Shown piece by piece: positions 47,471 through 59,400 of a stretch of 64,000 bases of DNA (within the stretch, counting starts at the first letter, position 1; each line of letters starts with the position of its first letter). A program made the translations under genes and the position numbers. Source of the DNA: Microvelia longipes (taxonomy: Eukaryota > Arthropoda > Insecta > Hemiptera > Veliidae); the NCBI GenBank assembly GCA_018340805.1, contig JACMZG010001908.1:36008656-36072655 (forward strand), written 5' to 3'. A model generated the notes under the pieces. That model was not told the DNA's origin. It saw nothing but the letters and a program-made list of their open reading frames with translations, and ran no database searches.

Positions 47471-50400
47471 AATATACTCCGTGCTCTTTTTAGATTTTTT
47501 TAAATTTAAAAAAGCTCTTTTTCTGATTTTTTTAAATTAAAAATGGACCTTTTGAAACATTAACATTTTTATATTACATTTTCTTATAATCAAAAGTTAC
47601 GAAAATCCAATTGAAACACCAAGATTAAGATTTCAAATGCCATCAAGATACAAATTTTACTCTTAGTAGAATTACAGTAATTTTTGTAGTCTAAGAATCA
47701 TCGAGAAGTAGGCAATATTAGAAAATTAAAAATGTCATTGCGGAAATATTTTCTTCTTACGGTGCCCATCTGTCAGCCAAATTATATTAAAATAGGTGAC
47801 ATCGAGTTCAAAAATGTATTTTTTGTGCGGATTTGACATGGAATGTCCTAAATGAAAATTAATTAACATACTAGTGCTATCATTATCCTTAATTAATGAC
47901 AGAAATAATTCATAAAAAATATTATTGTTTCAGATGCAATAAATAGTGTGACGAGAGGGGTAAATCTTGCCATAAGGAGGGAGGGAATTCCAAACTCTAA
48001 CTACGTAAAAGTGTTAGCAACATTCTAGCAGTCCACTGTAGAGTTGCTTCAAAGGAGCAACTTGTCTTTTAAAGTTCAATGAACATCATCTGACTGAGGA
48101 TGAATTTCAGATAGTAGTCCAGTCATTTCTATTTAACTAGTAACCAACTGATTTTTTCGAAGGTTTGCTGGTATGGTCCATCAAAAATGACCCAAGGCTA
48201 AGCAGTTACCTGCTCTAAAACTAGACTGATCTAGATGTGGTAATTTTCCAGTTGCCTTTTGGCAATGCATTTCTAACTTTTCATTTTATCCTTTATTTAT
48301 TGTCTAAGCTGTTAAAAAGCAGGTTTCTGATCTTTACCTAAAAAATTGAGTTCTTTCAAAAACACCTAAGAATATTACAAGGAATTTAGCTGTGAAAATT
48401 AATTCTAAATAAAAATAAATTAATTACACCAAAGTCCTTTATTTTTTATAACTAAGATTCCAAGTAAAAATTACCTATTATGAGAGTTAAACAAGTATTA
48501 AATCAAATAAAAAAACACAGTTTATAAACAGCTACTAGCTGGATAGTAGCTGATGAATGGTATCAACTACTATCTAGGTATGGTGCAATACAAAGTAAAA
48601 AGCTTGTGTATTAATTAAAAAAAATAGATTTTGACAACACTAACTTCGTCTTTCCACCAATAAGCTTTAATTACTCTAAGCAAAGCCGGCTTTCGGGTAT
48701 AATGCTATCTACAGAGCTACTGAGATGTTGAAGCTTTCAATTCTTGAAGTCTGAAAAGTGAAATATTTTTTTGGAATGGGACTGAGTAAATTAGACACAA
48801 TAAACAAACATATTTTTTAAACGTTTCAATTTATTGAAAATATATTTACTTACAGTTTATAGAAACAAGTTTGCAATATAAAATAAACAAAAATTTACAA
48901 TCAATTTAAACAATAGAAAACGTAAATAAAAAAATGTTGCAATATAATATATTGTTATATGTACATCATTATGGGAGTAGATATTAAGGAATACGATTCA
49001 GTCTCTCCAAGTTTACATTTTAAAAACAACTTGTTAGGATTTTTTGTAATGTAAAAATTTAAAAAATAATAGAGAACTCATCCTTGCCTAGTGTCATTAC
49101 TATTATTTATAATATTTTTCTTTTATAAGTTTAAATGAAGAATAAGAATTTACAAAGAAATATGTGTGTGCTGGTGTCACTATGTACAGTTGATTTTTAA
49201 TCAAATCTAAACTTGTCTACTTCAATTACAATAATTCATTTTGATTTCAAATTACAGCTCTGTCATAATCACTATAGTAAATGGATAGAGACACCAGATT
49301 GCACTAAATTCAGCAATACTCGGAATACAAAAATCAAGTGTTGACAATTACAACAAAAAATCAATTTTACCACCTTTCAAATGCAAGATTCCATAAAATA
49401 TACAGACCATATACAGACTAGGTATTTTTTCGGGTTTCTAGCTTTTTAGAATGTTTATTTTGTATTTTTGTGCCCAAAAAGAGCTTGTTTTGAAAAAAAT
49501 ACACAACGGTTCATGTTAAAAACACATTAGGAATTGAACCCATAACTTGGTTTAGGTTTAATATAAAAAATTAATTCTTATTTCAACTTCACATTACATT
49601 AAGTAAATGGCCAGAAGGGCTTAATTGACATAATATGGACCAAAAGTACACAAAAATAGCGGAACAAAATTATTCCATTAATTTAAAATATCTTAAACTC
49701 TAGTGCAAAATAGTTACTGGTTCTATGCTCTTGAAGTAATTGTACAGACCTACTAAAAATAGCAATTCAAATATAGATTATACTGATAGTTGGATTGAAA
49801 GAGTAGCAAAATAAGAGCCCTCACTTATTATCCTGGTTTACAAGCGGTAAATTAATTTACGCTTTAATACCATTGAAACCAGTCAAATTTAAACATTTTA
49901 TTTATATTTACCTTAAAATAATACTAATAAAGAAGGTAAAACAAAGCCAGTACACTGGTGGTCTTAAATAGAGGTACCACTGTAATAATTATTTCTGTTT
50001 TTATGTTGCCATCCTTGCTTAGTTGGCATCCTAGCATGCAATTTTTTGTCTCATGGAATAGTAAACTATTTACTTTTTTGAATATTTTACTTCACCTATA
50101 GTTTCCCATTCATATTTTTCACATTAGAAAGCCTACCTATTGGCAAATGATGCTCGATTTTCTTCGATGCAATTAACAGTAGTACAACCCACTATATTAA
50201 AAAATGTTTTTAAAAGTGCATCAAGAAAACAAATGTAAAAAAATAAAATTCAAATATAAGAAAACATTATTATTTCAAAAACACGATTCAGCAATTACTT
50301 AAACAAATATAATAAACCATTTTATACATTTATAATTGTTAAGTGATAGAGCTTCAATTAATAATTTAATTTAACACTTCAACAACCGTAAGTATTACCA

Positions 50401-50595
50401 ACTTTGTTAAAAAATATTTTGTCAGGTTAGCAGCAATACTTAAGACCACCAGTGAATCGGTTTTCCTGTTATCATTAGTGCTCCTTCATTATATAGTATT
50501 ATTCTATTTTTTTTAAATTGCCGATTAGTTTAATAGCACATTATTTAGTGCCCACCATCCAACTATATTACTTGGGAGCGCTTTTGGCTACTGTT
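47471..50595. other. AT-rich non-coding stretch downstream of the Josephin-UIM-RING gene
   Basis: No gene recognised on either strand. Part could be long 3' UTR of the gene. Confidence 0.5.
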
Positions 50596-50601
50596 TTTAT
50601 T
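50596..50601 (-). promoter_or_regulatory. candidate poly(A) signal of the Josephin-UIM-RING gene
   Basis: AATAAA on the minus strand, about 210 nt past the stop codon. It is a clear hexamer downstream of the gene and sits at the far edge of a small inverted-repeat element (50600-50750). Other AATAAA hexamers occur further downstream, so its use is unproven. Confidence 0.3.
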
Positions 50602-50750
50602 TATAGTATTGCACATGGTTATAATCAGTTGACATCATGGGAAAATAGTGTTGAGAAACCAATAAGGTTGGCGTGATTTGAAATTGTGGGCGTGGTTTAA
50701 CATTTAGGATTAATCTCATTGGCTCCCTTGCATTATTTAAAACAGTGTAT
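50600..50750. mobile_element. MITE-like element, second copy of the 12.3 kb element
   Basis: The left part (TAATCAGTTGACATCATGGG) and the inner part (CATTTAGGATTAATCTCATTGG) align with the element at 12273-12453. It starts about 60 nt beyond the stop of the Josephin-UIM-RING gene, so it probably lies in its 3' UTR. Its right end is less clear than its left. Confidence 0.5.
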
Positions 50751-50809
50751 AGTTGCTATAATCAGTCACAAGTCCACGTTTTGTAAATTAAACACCAACA
50801 AATAAATCA

Positions 50810-53800
50810 TTATTTGAATAATTTGATAATATTATTAGTTTCTTGTTTACATAAAGGACAAAATGATTTATTAGGTTGAGGTTGAAGTATATTTAACGAA
50901 CAAGGAGCACAGAGACAGAAGTGGCCGCAAGGCACTACAACATGTGTTGGCTCCTGAGTCCAGCAAACACAGCATGTGTGTTCTTCAACTGGTTCTTCTT
51001 GTTTTAGTCTTGTGTTAGCAGCATTCTCTTCCACATTGGGTACAACTAAACAACAATAAAATGTAGAATTCATAATTTTATTACATATTATAAGATTTTG
51101 AGTGACCACAGTGAGGAATTTATGAAAGTCTTCACTCATTATATTAATACCATATAATAATGCTAAAAACCTGATTATACATGTTCACCGTGCTTTAAAT
51201 CTAATCTAAGTGATAAAGGAATTACAAGTTATATTTTAATTTATTGTTATTTTTTCTTGCTTTACCATTTACATATCTAGTTGTTACTCTTTAAATATAA
51301 AATATATGCATACATAAAGTAAAGTTAGCTATTATTATCCTGAAGTGTCAAAAGTATTGCTTTAAATTTGTACCTTTTTTAAAAGAAGTTAAATCAGTTG
51401 ATGATATAATTACAGATGGAGCTGGAGTAGAACTTGGTGGAGGCTCTGTTGGAGGAGGAGGGACTTCACCCAGAGAATTGCCTGAAGCACTGAAACTGGT
51501 AGACTGAGATGATGATTCCAAAGATAATGCTTCTATCTGAGGTAAGCAAGACACTGGAGCATCTAGACACCTAGCACCTTCACCTGCAAAAAGTATTAAG
51601 ATCGTGTGAAAAAAAAAATAATACTCAGATGAGGATTCTTTTATGAGAGAATTCACCACAATGAATTCCAAAAAGAATTATTGCCCATTTTAACAGTATA
51701 AGAACCTAAAAGGGTCAGGTTAATTTAATTAATATACTGAAGAATAATTTGAATTTCAATAAGCTGCCTACTATTGAAATAAGCTTCCCTAGCTCATTTA
51801 TCAAAAAATATAAAAATCAGAGGCCTCTCATTAGCCTCTGGCCCAACCACAAATGTGGTTGTAATCTTGTTGAGCTCAAAACATTTCAACCTGTTTCTAA
51901 AAATTAGAAAGTTGGCCTTCATTTTTAAAAGCCATGTTGGATTTCACAATAAATAAATTAGTTATTCCTCTCACAGGACTTTAATTTTTTGTCAAGTTTA
52001 AAAAACTGTTTGGCAGTTTTTATCATATTCACAAAGAAACGTGTACATAAATTCACATGTCATTTCATCCATACAGAGACCAATTCTTACTTTTCCTCAT
52101 TAAACCATGGGTATATAGAAAAAGTAATGTGTTTACAACAAATATATGAAACTGGACTTTCACCGGAATTATCCATTTCAAGTGTTTTTAAGACCTCCTG
52201 AGTAGTTTTTACAAAGTTTTCTGTCTGATTGTGAGTGTTATCATCATAGCTCCCAGTGTGTTTATACTGAAGAGTTGAAACTTGGTACAAAAATCAATTT
52301 TTAGATCTAGTTGTGCTGTTCAGAAATAATTTATTAATGCCTGAAGGAGTGCCTGGATGCCATGGGTTATCATTCGTTGATCCCGTTTAGATGATCTGTA
52401 TATCACAGAGTTACTAAAGTTACCAAAAGTTTTAATGCACACCTGGTTCATTAAACATGATACTGAAAGGTCCACCAAAATCATCAGACCCAGCTGATGT
52501 ATTGAAGACAGCCTCATGATCTGAACTAGCTAGCAATGGGTTCACAGTTGTCCCTACTCTCCTTCTTATTTCAGTCAGTTGCTTCTGCTCTTCTTCAGGT
52601 TCTGAGTCTGATTCAAAAAATGTTCTATGTGTAGGAGGTCTAGGAAAATCATCTTCACAGCCCTAGAAAAATTAGAATGAATATTTTTGACTCCAATATT
52701 TAAACACTATCTTAGCTCGTAAATGGGGCAGCAGAGTTAGGTATGAAAGGGGTTCCAACCAAATGACCAATATTTAAACTCAAAATTGTAAAACATTTAA
52801 ATTATAAATATATAATTTAATTTAGGTTAGATCCCTCATTTTATACATATAAAAAAGTAGTCTTCGGAACAATATGCGGAAAAGTATCCTGGAAAAGTTG
52901 ATGTACAAAAGGATACCCCTCTAATGAAGTACTTGCTTATGTCTCAGATTATTCATTTAACATTTTTTTAAAAGCAATGTAAATTATGATCTTATTAATA
53001 ACAATAATTATTATATATTTAGTTTATTAATATAGAATCAATTTTATAAGTAAGTGAATTTGAAAGATTTTTTATAGGCAGCACAACCGAATATTAATTA
53101 CTAAAAGAATATTCCATTATATGAAATTAATTTCAAAAACATATTGATCGAACTTTAAATGACTTTTTTACAGTCTAGAAGAATTCAATCTGACTTGTTA
53201 ATGTTGCACAGTATTCTTAATAATAAAGTTGACTGTAGTGAATTACTACATTTAATAGATATCAGACTACCATATCAGATAGGTATCATACAGAACTCGT
53301 TAAACTTTCTTATTTATTATTTCAACTTCAGCATCTAGCATTAATTATGTAGCCAATGCCCCGGTTAAAAGATGGCATAAATTAGGTAATATTTTATAAT
53401 GCCTATTACAAAATAAGCATAAATCCGAGGATGTTAATAATTTTATTGTGTCCAAAAGGTCACAATAATATGATGAATTTATAGGTAGGTGATATGATTT
53501 TATATCATATCACCATTTATTACAAGATAATATGATAATAATATTACATTTTAGAGGCTTAATATTTATAATACTACATCAATGTAAATCAGCTTTTAGC
53601 AGTGGTTCAAGCTTGCTAGTTATTTCTGTAAAATAAAAATATTTGTATAAGGTAGGTCTATATTTATGAATTTAAATGAGGCCAAGGAATTAATTGTTTT
53701 TAAAACAAATCTTAAATTTTTGTAATATCAGTTTAATTTATTTAAAATATTTTTTTAAACTAACTTTATTGCAAAAGCACAACATACATAGATTCAACAA

Positions 53801-56800
53801 AACGTTTTAACATTTGTAAATGTTAAAATTAAAAATGGAATGAGCAATTATTTGAATTTTTACTAGCTTATATAGCCTCAGAGCTGCTGAGGGGAATATT
53901 ATTGAGGTAGGTTGTAATACCAGTACCTCAGCATTTTAATTTTTTAATGTATGATTTATAAAGGGTAAACAAATAATTAAGAAAAATAAAAATATGGTCC
54001 AAAATGATGTCACAGAGTAGTTCAAATTTTTGCAGCCAAATGGTTAAACTACAAATTATAATTATGATTATAAGACTTCTTATGACTTTTTCCTGTTTTT
54101 TTAGAAAGAACACAGTAGCATGAAGACCAATAGAGTTATTAATATATAGGAATATATATTGCTAAATATTTGTTACTCTCTTAGTCTTCTGGTTCAGGGA
54201 TTAATAAGATCCCTGAAGCAGTGAGGCCCTCTGCTTACTTGAATTATTTCGTTTTTAGTGTCTCTTCTATTGTGGATTAAAACTAGTAAGGTTCTGAAAG
54301 GTGAAACAGCTAATATTGTTAATATTAACATGCTCTCAAAAGGTCCTTTAAATTACCAGATCTTTAGGCTCAAGCATCCTCCCTGGGAACAGCCAACTGA
54401 AATTAACTCAGAAAAATTGCAATCATTTTGAGAAACTATGGTCCCATTATTATGGAGCAAAATTACTATACAACTGACAGCATTAGGGTGGGTATCAGTG
54501 TTACTTACAGCATCTGCAGAGTTTGACGTAGATCCAATACTAGTTACCACAGGTTTACTTGAACTTGTTTCACTTTGATTACTTGTAGAAGCTCCTTGAT
54601 TACTTCCAGTAGTTTGTAGATTGCTACTACATCCAGCAGTATTTTGTATACTAAATTCTTTCTCTTTTTTCTTTCTTATATCATCTTCAAGACTTAAAAG
54701 CAAAGCAAGAGCAAGTTCGTTGTCTTCATTTTCAAACACCAGATCAAGAAATCTATTAAGAAAGAAAGAAAAAAAAAATAATTTCTCTGATTTAAAAAAC
54801 ATTTCTCACAACTTTGGACTCAAGCTACTTGCCCTCAAAATGTGTTGAGACCTCAATCTTAAGGATGACTTTGGTCTCGCTAAGTTGAGCTACATAGTTC
54901 ACTAATGCCTATCATATACAAAAATATTGTGATAACTGCCTACAAACCCACTAACAAAAAATGTAAGAGCTAACGAAAATTACTGTAATCTAAGAGACAA
55001 AACTTAATTTAGTATTATAATAAATATTTAAATTACTTAAATTATTAACAGGACTAACACATCTAACAAAAAGAGCTATTTCACTATTTCTAAAAGTATA
55101 CAAAACATTAAGTAATTTATCCTTAGTCTCACTTTTAAGTTTATTGAATTCACACATTTTTTATAAATTAAAAACAATGACTTTAATTCTATAAGTTAAT
55201 AAGCTACGAAATTAAGCTATGGCCATTCACCCAACACTGTGGGCATCATCAGGCTAATAAACTAAACACTATATTAACAACTAAAAATAACAGAAAACAA
55301 ATAAAGCACATATACATAAGACAAGAATTAAATAAATAAATCATCACAGCATAATCACAGAATTAGCTAAAACTTCTTGAAGTTTTTGCTAATTCTGTGA
55401 TTATTTATTTATTTAGTTCTAGTTTTATGTATATGTGCTTTATTATTATTAAAGTCATTATTTTAATTTATAAAAAAATACAAAACATTATTAATTATGT
55501 TCTTAAATATTGTTTCTTCATGAATTAAACATGTTTCTTAAACATATGTTAAGGGTAAAAAATAACCCCCAAATCTTTATGAGTTGAACATCTAACAACA
55601 CTGTTACCATCATTACAAGTATTATAATAAATATCATTAGTTTTTGGAGTAAAGGTCATAATCTTAATTTTTAATATTTATTAAGTTTTATTTTATTCTT
55701 TACAGACCATAGATTAACAGCTTTAAGATAATTTTCCAATTTCAGGCAGTCATCAAAACCGTTTATGCTCTCATTTAACTTAAAATCGTTGGCAAAAAGT
55801 TCCTTTTCACAATATTGAACACAATCAATGATATCATTTATGTAAAGGACAAACAGTAAAAGGCCCAAAGTAATTAAGGCACTTGGCAGTTAAAAATTAA
55901 GGTATTAGGCAAAACATCTCCTATTCTAACTTGAGCATATCTATGTTTTAGGTAACTGGAAAACCACAGCACAAAATCGGAACTGAGACCAAAATGAAGT
56001 AATTCATGAAGTAAAATATTGTGATTGACAGAATCAAAAGGATTTTTGAAGTCAATATAAACAACGTTGTATTGACCAACAACAAAGGATAGCTTTTGCA
56101 TCAGATTAAATAGTAGAGGTATTTCTTTTTTTGTAAAAACCATGTTGGCAACAAGAAATTGTGTTTTAAATTAAACCAAAGATATCGGAATATGATTGAC
56201 CATCATCAACCAACAAGTATGATGATGGTGATAACTATACACCCTTTGCACCATTTGTCAATAAAAAAATACGTAAAGAGCATGGCATAAATATGGGTAT
56301 ACAAGACCTAATGACTTAGGTCTTGAACTTACTAAGTCCGCAACCTAATACGTCTTTATTTATATCACGTTTAGACTCAAGCCAACAATCGTGGGATTTA
56401 ATCCCAGTGACACCCATCTAGGTATTGTCCTTGCTGTTTAACTTTTATGATCCAACGAAACCCTAGTTATACTTGCCATATTGAAACAAAACGTAGTATG
56501 CTTATTTATTAGAGGGGGATATACTTGTACCAAAAATGCATAACATTTAGAAAAATTATTCCTCCTATCAAGACTGCCAAGTCACTTTAACCAGCATGAA
56601 CACAATGTCAAATACATTTATTGTAGACAATAATCAATAAAGTTAAAAAAAAAGTTGGCTTTAAAGAAATTACCTATGAGCTTCTTGAATTTCCTCTTCA
56701 TTCATATCTATGGAAGGCTTTCCAGGAGAGTAAAGAGGTGGCTGCTCATTTTCTGGCTCGGGTTCAGGTTCCACAGTATCAGCAGGAGTAGGAGGAAAAT

Positions 56801-59041
56801 TCCCATCAACTACAAAAACTAATTTTCCTAGCAACACAAAATATTTCCAATAATAAAACAATATAAACCACCTCTATAACTATAAGGTTGTTAGTCTTTT
56901 TGCCATGAAATAAGTTAACATAGAAAGCACTCCTATCATTATAATTCTAAAAGTTTTAGTTTTCAAGCCAGAAACATTTATAATCTGTATTGTATATAAT
57001 AAGTTGAAAATTTTGGTTGCTTATAACTATAAAACTATTAAATGGATATAGACCAAAGTTTAAACTTAGACTTATCATATATAAGAAGGAGTCATAAACA
57101 ATATCAGATCTTGATCAGTGCTAAAATAACAGTAGAAGATTAGTGTAAAAATTCTTTACAGTGTTTACAGCTTGGAATATAATTGATAGATCTTGACTAA
57201 ACTTTAAACTTAGAATGCTCATAGGTCTGAGTAGTCACCTTTTAAGTCTTATCGGGACCCATTCGAAAATAACATGGTTTTAGTGCACCATATTAATTTA
57301 TACCACTGACAGATCACAATGAACTCCATTTATGTCTAAAATGAAATAAATAATAATATTTATCTCAAATAATACTATTTTGTGTTCAAAAATATTAGGC
57401 GTAGTGTGAACAAAATTATGAGTGCTTACAGGTCAGAATCTAATTGACAGATCATGGCTAAACATTTAAAAATTACTCATTTGTCAGAATAGAAATATTC
57501 TACGCGTGTCAAGTTCTGTTCCTAAATAAATGGTATAGAGTTAAATAAAATTTTATTACAAGAATTATTGATTAAAGCTCGGAATCTACTGGTTGAATCA
57601 TGACAATATATTTAGATGAAATTGAGATAAAATATTGATAAATTGATATTTAGATATTACTTTACTTAAAGCGCTTAAAGTTTCAGTGCTTTAAGTTGCT
57701 GTCAATTTTAAGTTTCATTGAGAAAGCGGGTTTAATGATTAGGCTACCAAGCTTTATAAATGACTGATATAATTTTTATAATAAAGATAAGTAACTTTGT
57801 TTAAAATTGGTTCAAATTACTTGAGGATCAGTTTTTTCCATGCCATATTTTTTTTATTACAACAATTATACCTTAAAAATGATTTAGGAAGCCATGCAAA
57901 TATATTTGGATGTTATTAATCAATAAATATTTGTTACATAAAAAAGAATATTTCTATAATTTACTCAGCGTTGTAGATATGTGCTTAAGTAATTCTAATT
58001 TTTTTTTATTTTGCCTAAGAATTGTTGAATTCTTGGCCCATTTTGTTAAAAAAATTATCGTATTCTCAATAAAAGTCAAAACAAACTATTTAAGATTTCC
58101 ATTTTGAAGAATGGAGAGTTGAGATTCACAAAATTAGAATAATTTTTGATAATAGGCAGTAACATCTTAAACAAAGAATTTGTTTAAAATGTTGAACAAA
58201 TTAACATCTTTATGATAAAACAACAAAAAATTGTTGTTTGATAAATACAATTTTTGACGAGCGAAGTTCGGTATCACTGTTAGTATTGAATAAAATTAAA
58301 ATAAATAATATAATATTTTTACAGACAAAATTACATAAGATAATAAACAATCATGTGGTTCTAATTGGTGAAAGGCTAAGAACTATACCAGTTGTAGTAT
58401 CCTAAATAATTATACAGGTATTTAATTAAAAATAATTATTATTTATTTTGAATAATAATCATTACAAGTATAGGTATTATTTATTTTGAAAAGAAGAAAA
58501 GTAATATTATTGTTCAAGTTTATAATTACCGTCAGCCAAAAGCTGTTTGATATAAAGAGACACATAGAAATCAGTTAAGAGTTGAGGACCACCAAGCCAT
58601 GGATCAAATTTGTACCACTGTCCTCCCAAGTATCTTAGCACCATCCAATGATTATCAAGAAAATACAAATAGGCTTTCATTTTTCTGAAACCAACATGAG
58701 CAATAAGAAATTAAATTAGAAAATAGGTACTGAGCCAAGTATCTATCACTATCTGCATAACGCTCAACATCTATGTTTTCAAGTGCTTATTGGTAGCTAG
58801 GCTTTATGTATTGTAAAGCTAACAAAAAAGTTTATAAGCTTTTGTCTGTGTGACTTCTTTTAGGCTAAACATAATAAACTTACTCAGGAGAAGCATTAGC
58901 TGTAACAATCACAGGATGTAGAGTTGCAGTTAGAGGCAATAGTGTCAGTTGCTCAGATTTCAATACTTGGTAAATAGCTAACAGAGAACCAAATACTTCC
59001 AGCTGCCCTTGCTTCCAGTTTACTAGAAATAGGTTTTCCAT
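50810..59041 (-). CDS. Josephin-UIM-RING protein (ataxin-3-like deubiquitinase fused to a RING finger), 5' end incomplete
   Basis: Seven exons on the minus strand: 59041-58884, 58684-58530, 56827-56674, 54752-54509, 52662-52443, 51583-51374, 51045-50810. All six introns are GT-AG, the phases agree at every junction, and the 1377 nt give 458 residues plus TAA. Residues 54-117 resemble the end of the ataxin-3 Josephin domain: NHWMVLR holds the candidate catalytic His65, Asp80 sits at the Asn/Asp position 15 residues on, followed by a GGP..L..D.Y..L...QL block and FVVDGNFP. Residues 165-180 (EDNELALALLLSLEDD) fit the ubiquitin-interacting motif consensus. Residues 181-400 are low-complexity, Ser/Pro/Glu-rich. 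Residues 405-446 are a RING: C405-x2-C408-x11-C420-G-H422-x3-C426-x2-C429-x13-C443-x2-C446, of the XIAP/neuralized style. Expected role is ubiquitin editing: cleavage or binding of ubiquitin chains plus E3 activity. The first exon starts with ATG directly after a TTTATTTCAG acceptor, so it is probably internal. The Josephin Cys box was not found upstream. The Josephin and RING calls are strong; function of the fusion is inferred. Confidence 0.85.
51046..51373 (-). other. intron 6 of the Josephin-UIM-RING gene
   Basis: GT-AG intron of 328 nt, donor AAAAAAG|GTACAA, acceptor GTTGTTTAG|TTG. The phase (1) is kept across the junction. AT-rich, nothing else seen. Confidence 0.8.
52093..52330 (+). 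repeat. copy of the dispersed repeat family R-A
   Basis: Lies inside intron 5 of the Josephin-UIM-RING gene, opposite to the gene. It keeps the family landmarks in order: TTTTCCTCATT, GTATATAGAAAAAGTA, ATTATCCATTTC, TTTTAAGACCTCC, AGCTCCCAGTGTGTTTATAC, GAGTTGAAACTTGGTACAAA, TCTAGTTGTGCTGTTC. It stops before the 5S-like module. Confidence 0.75.
52663..54508 (-). other. intron 4 of the Josephin-UIM-RING gene
   Basis: 1846 nt, donor GATGCT|GTAAGT, acceptor TTTCTAG|GGC, phase 0. AT-rich; I see no transposon ORF or RNA gene in it. Confidence 0.75.
55157..55486. repeat. large imperfect hairpin made of an inverted LINE-tail-like sequence
   Basis: Left arm from TTTTTTATAAATTAAAA through AATAAAGCACATATACATAA to AGAATTAGCTAAAACTTC. 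It meets its reverse complement at about 55378, and the right arm ends near 55486. The left arm holds about 100 nt (with CCAACACTGTGGGCATCATC) that the right arm lacks. It lies in intron 3 of the host gene, just downstream (in the gene sense) of the LINE fragment at 55671-56143. Confidence 0.65.
55671..56143 (-). pseudogene. LINE reverse-transcriptase fragment (Jockey/CR1-like)
   Basis: Two overlapping-frame pieces. 56143-55874 encodes VVYIDFKNPFDSVNHNILL, the palm A block of non-LTR reverse transcriptases (D.. FDSVNH), followed by an FGL..DFVLWFSSYL block. 55868-55671 encodes LLFVLYINDI and FANDFKL, the place of the FADD catalytic motif, where the first Asp is now Asn. Between them the frame is broken and the 'QGS.LGP' block is damaged. 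It lies in intron 3 of the Josephin-UIM-RING gene, on the same strand. Clearly non-functional. Confidence 0.85.
56381..56600 (-). repeat. repeat family R-A, 3' part with 5S rRNA-like module
   Basis: On the minus strand, 56457-56381 reads GTTGGATCAT...GTTAAACAGC...ACCTAGATGGGTG..ACTGGGAT...GATTGTTGGC, which follows the 3' half of eukaryotic 5S rRNA to its end. The ~100 nt before it (GTTTTG.TTCAATA..TCAAGTATA...GTT..GTTGGATC) align with the same region of the copy at 24.1-24.25 kb. Lies in intron 3 of the host gene. Confidence 0.7.
56828..58529 (-). other. intron 2 of the Josephin-UIM-RING gene
   Basis: 1702 nt, donor GACG|GTAATT, acceptor TTGCTAG|GAAAA, phase 1. A second in-frame acceptor nine bases further in would drop three residues (GKL). 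The first is preferred because it aligns with ataxin-3 without a gap. At about 58258 GACGAGCGAAG resembles the tail of repeat family R-A. No gene seen. Confidence 0.75.
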
Positions 59042-59082
59042 CTGAAATAAATAAATTGTAAAGACTAATAAATAAATAATAA

Positions 59083-59340
59083 CAAGAACAATAAAGACAC
59101 AAGACATATTTATTTATTATCAAATATAAAGATCTAAGCACAGAACTACTCCTACAGCACAATGTCCTTAGGATGTTAAAGTAGGAGCTTTTTATATTAT
59201 GTTTATAACTAATTTTTATTCTAAATTTAAGTTAAGATGTATAATTTTTACTTTTATTTTGTATATTAATTTAATAAATAAAGATATTTGTTTTTTTTTA
59301 AAAAAAAAAATGACAAGAACAAATAAAGACAATAAATAAA
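59083..59340 (+). mobile_element. poly(A)-tailed retro-insertion with target duplication
   Basis: About 200 nt ending AATAAATAAAGATATTTG, then T9 and A10. It is flanked by ACAAGAACAATAAAGACA on the left (about 59088) and ACAAGAACAAATAAAGACA on the right (about 59312). Poly(A) end plus a target duplication of ~18 nt indicates LINE-mediated insertion. The insert is not identified. The right flank goes on as degenerate repeats of the same (acaagaacaaataaagac) motif to 59400. Confidence 0.55.
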
Positions 59341-59400
59341 TAAAGACAAGTACAATAAAGACACAACAAAAGACAAGAACAAATAAAGACAAATAAATAA

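Noticed and set aside
54621..54848. 75-codon plus-strand frame
   Set aside because: Antisense shadow of coding exon 4 of the Josephin-UIM-RING gene.
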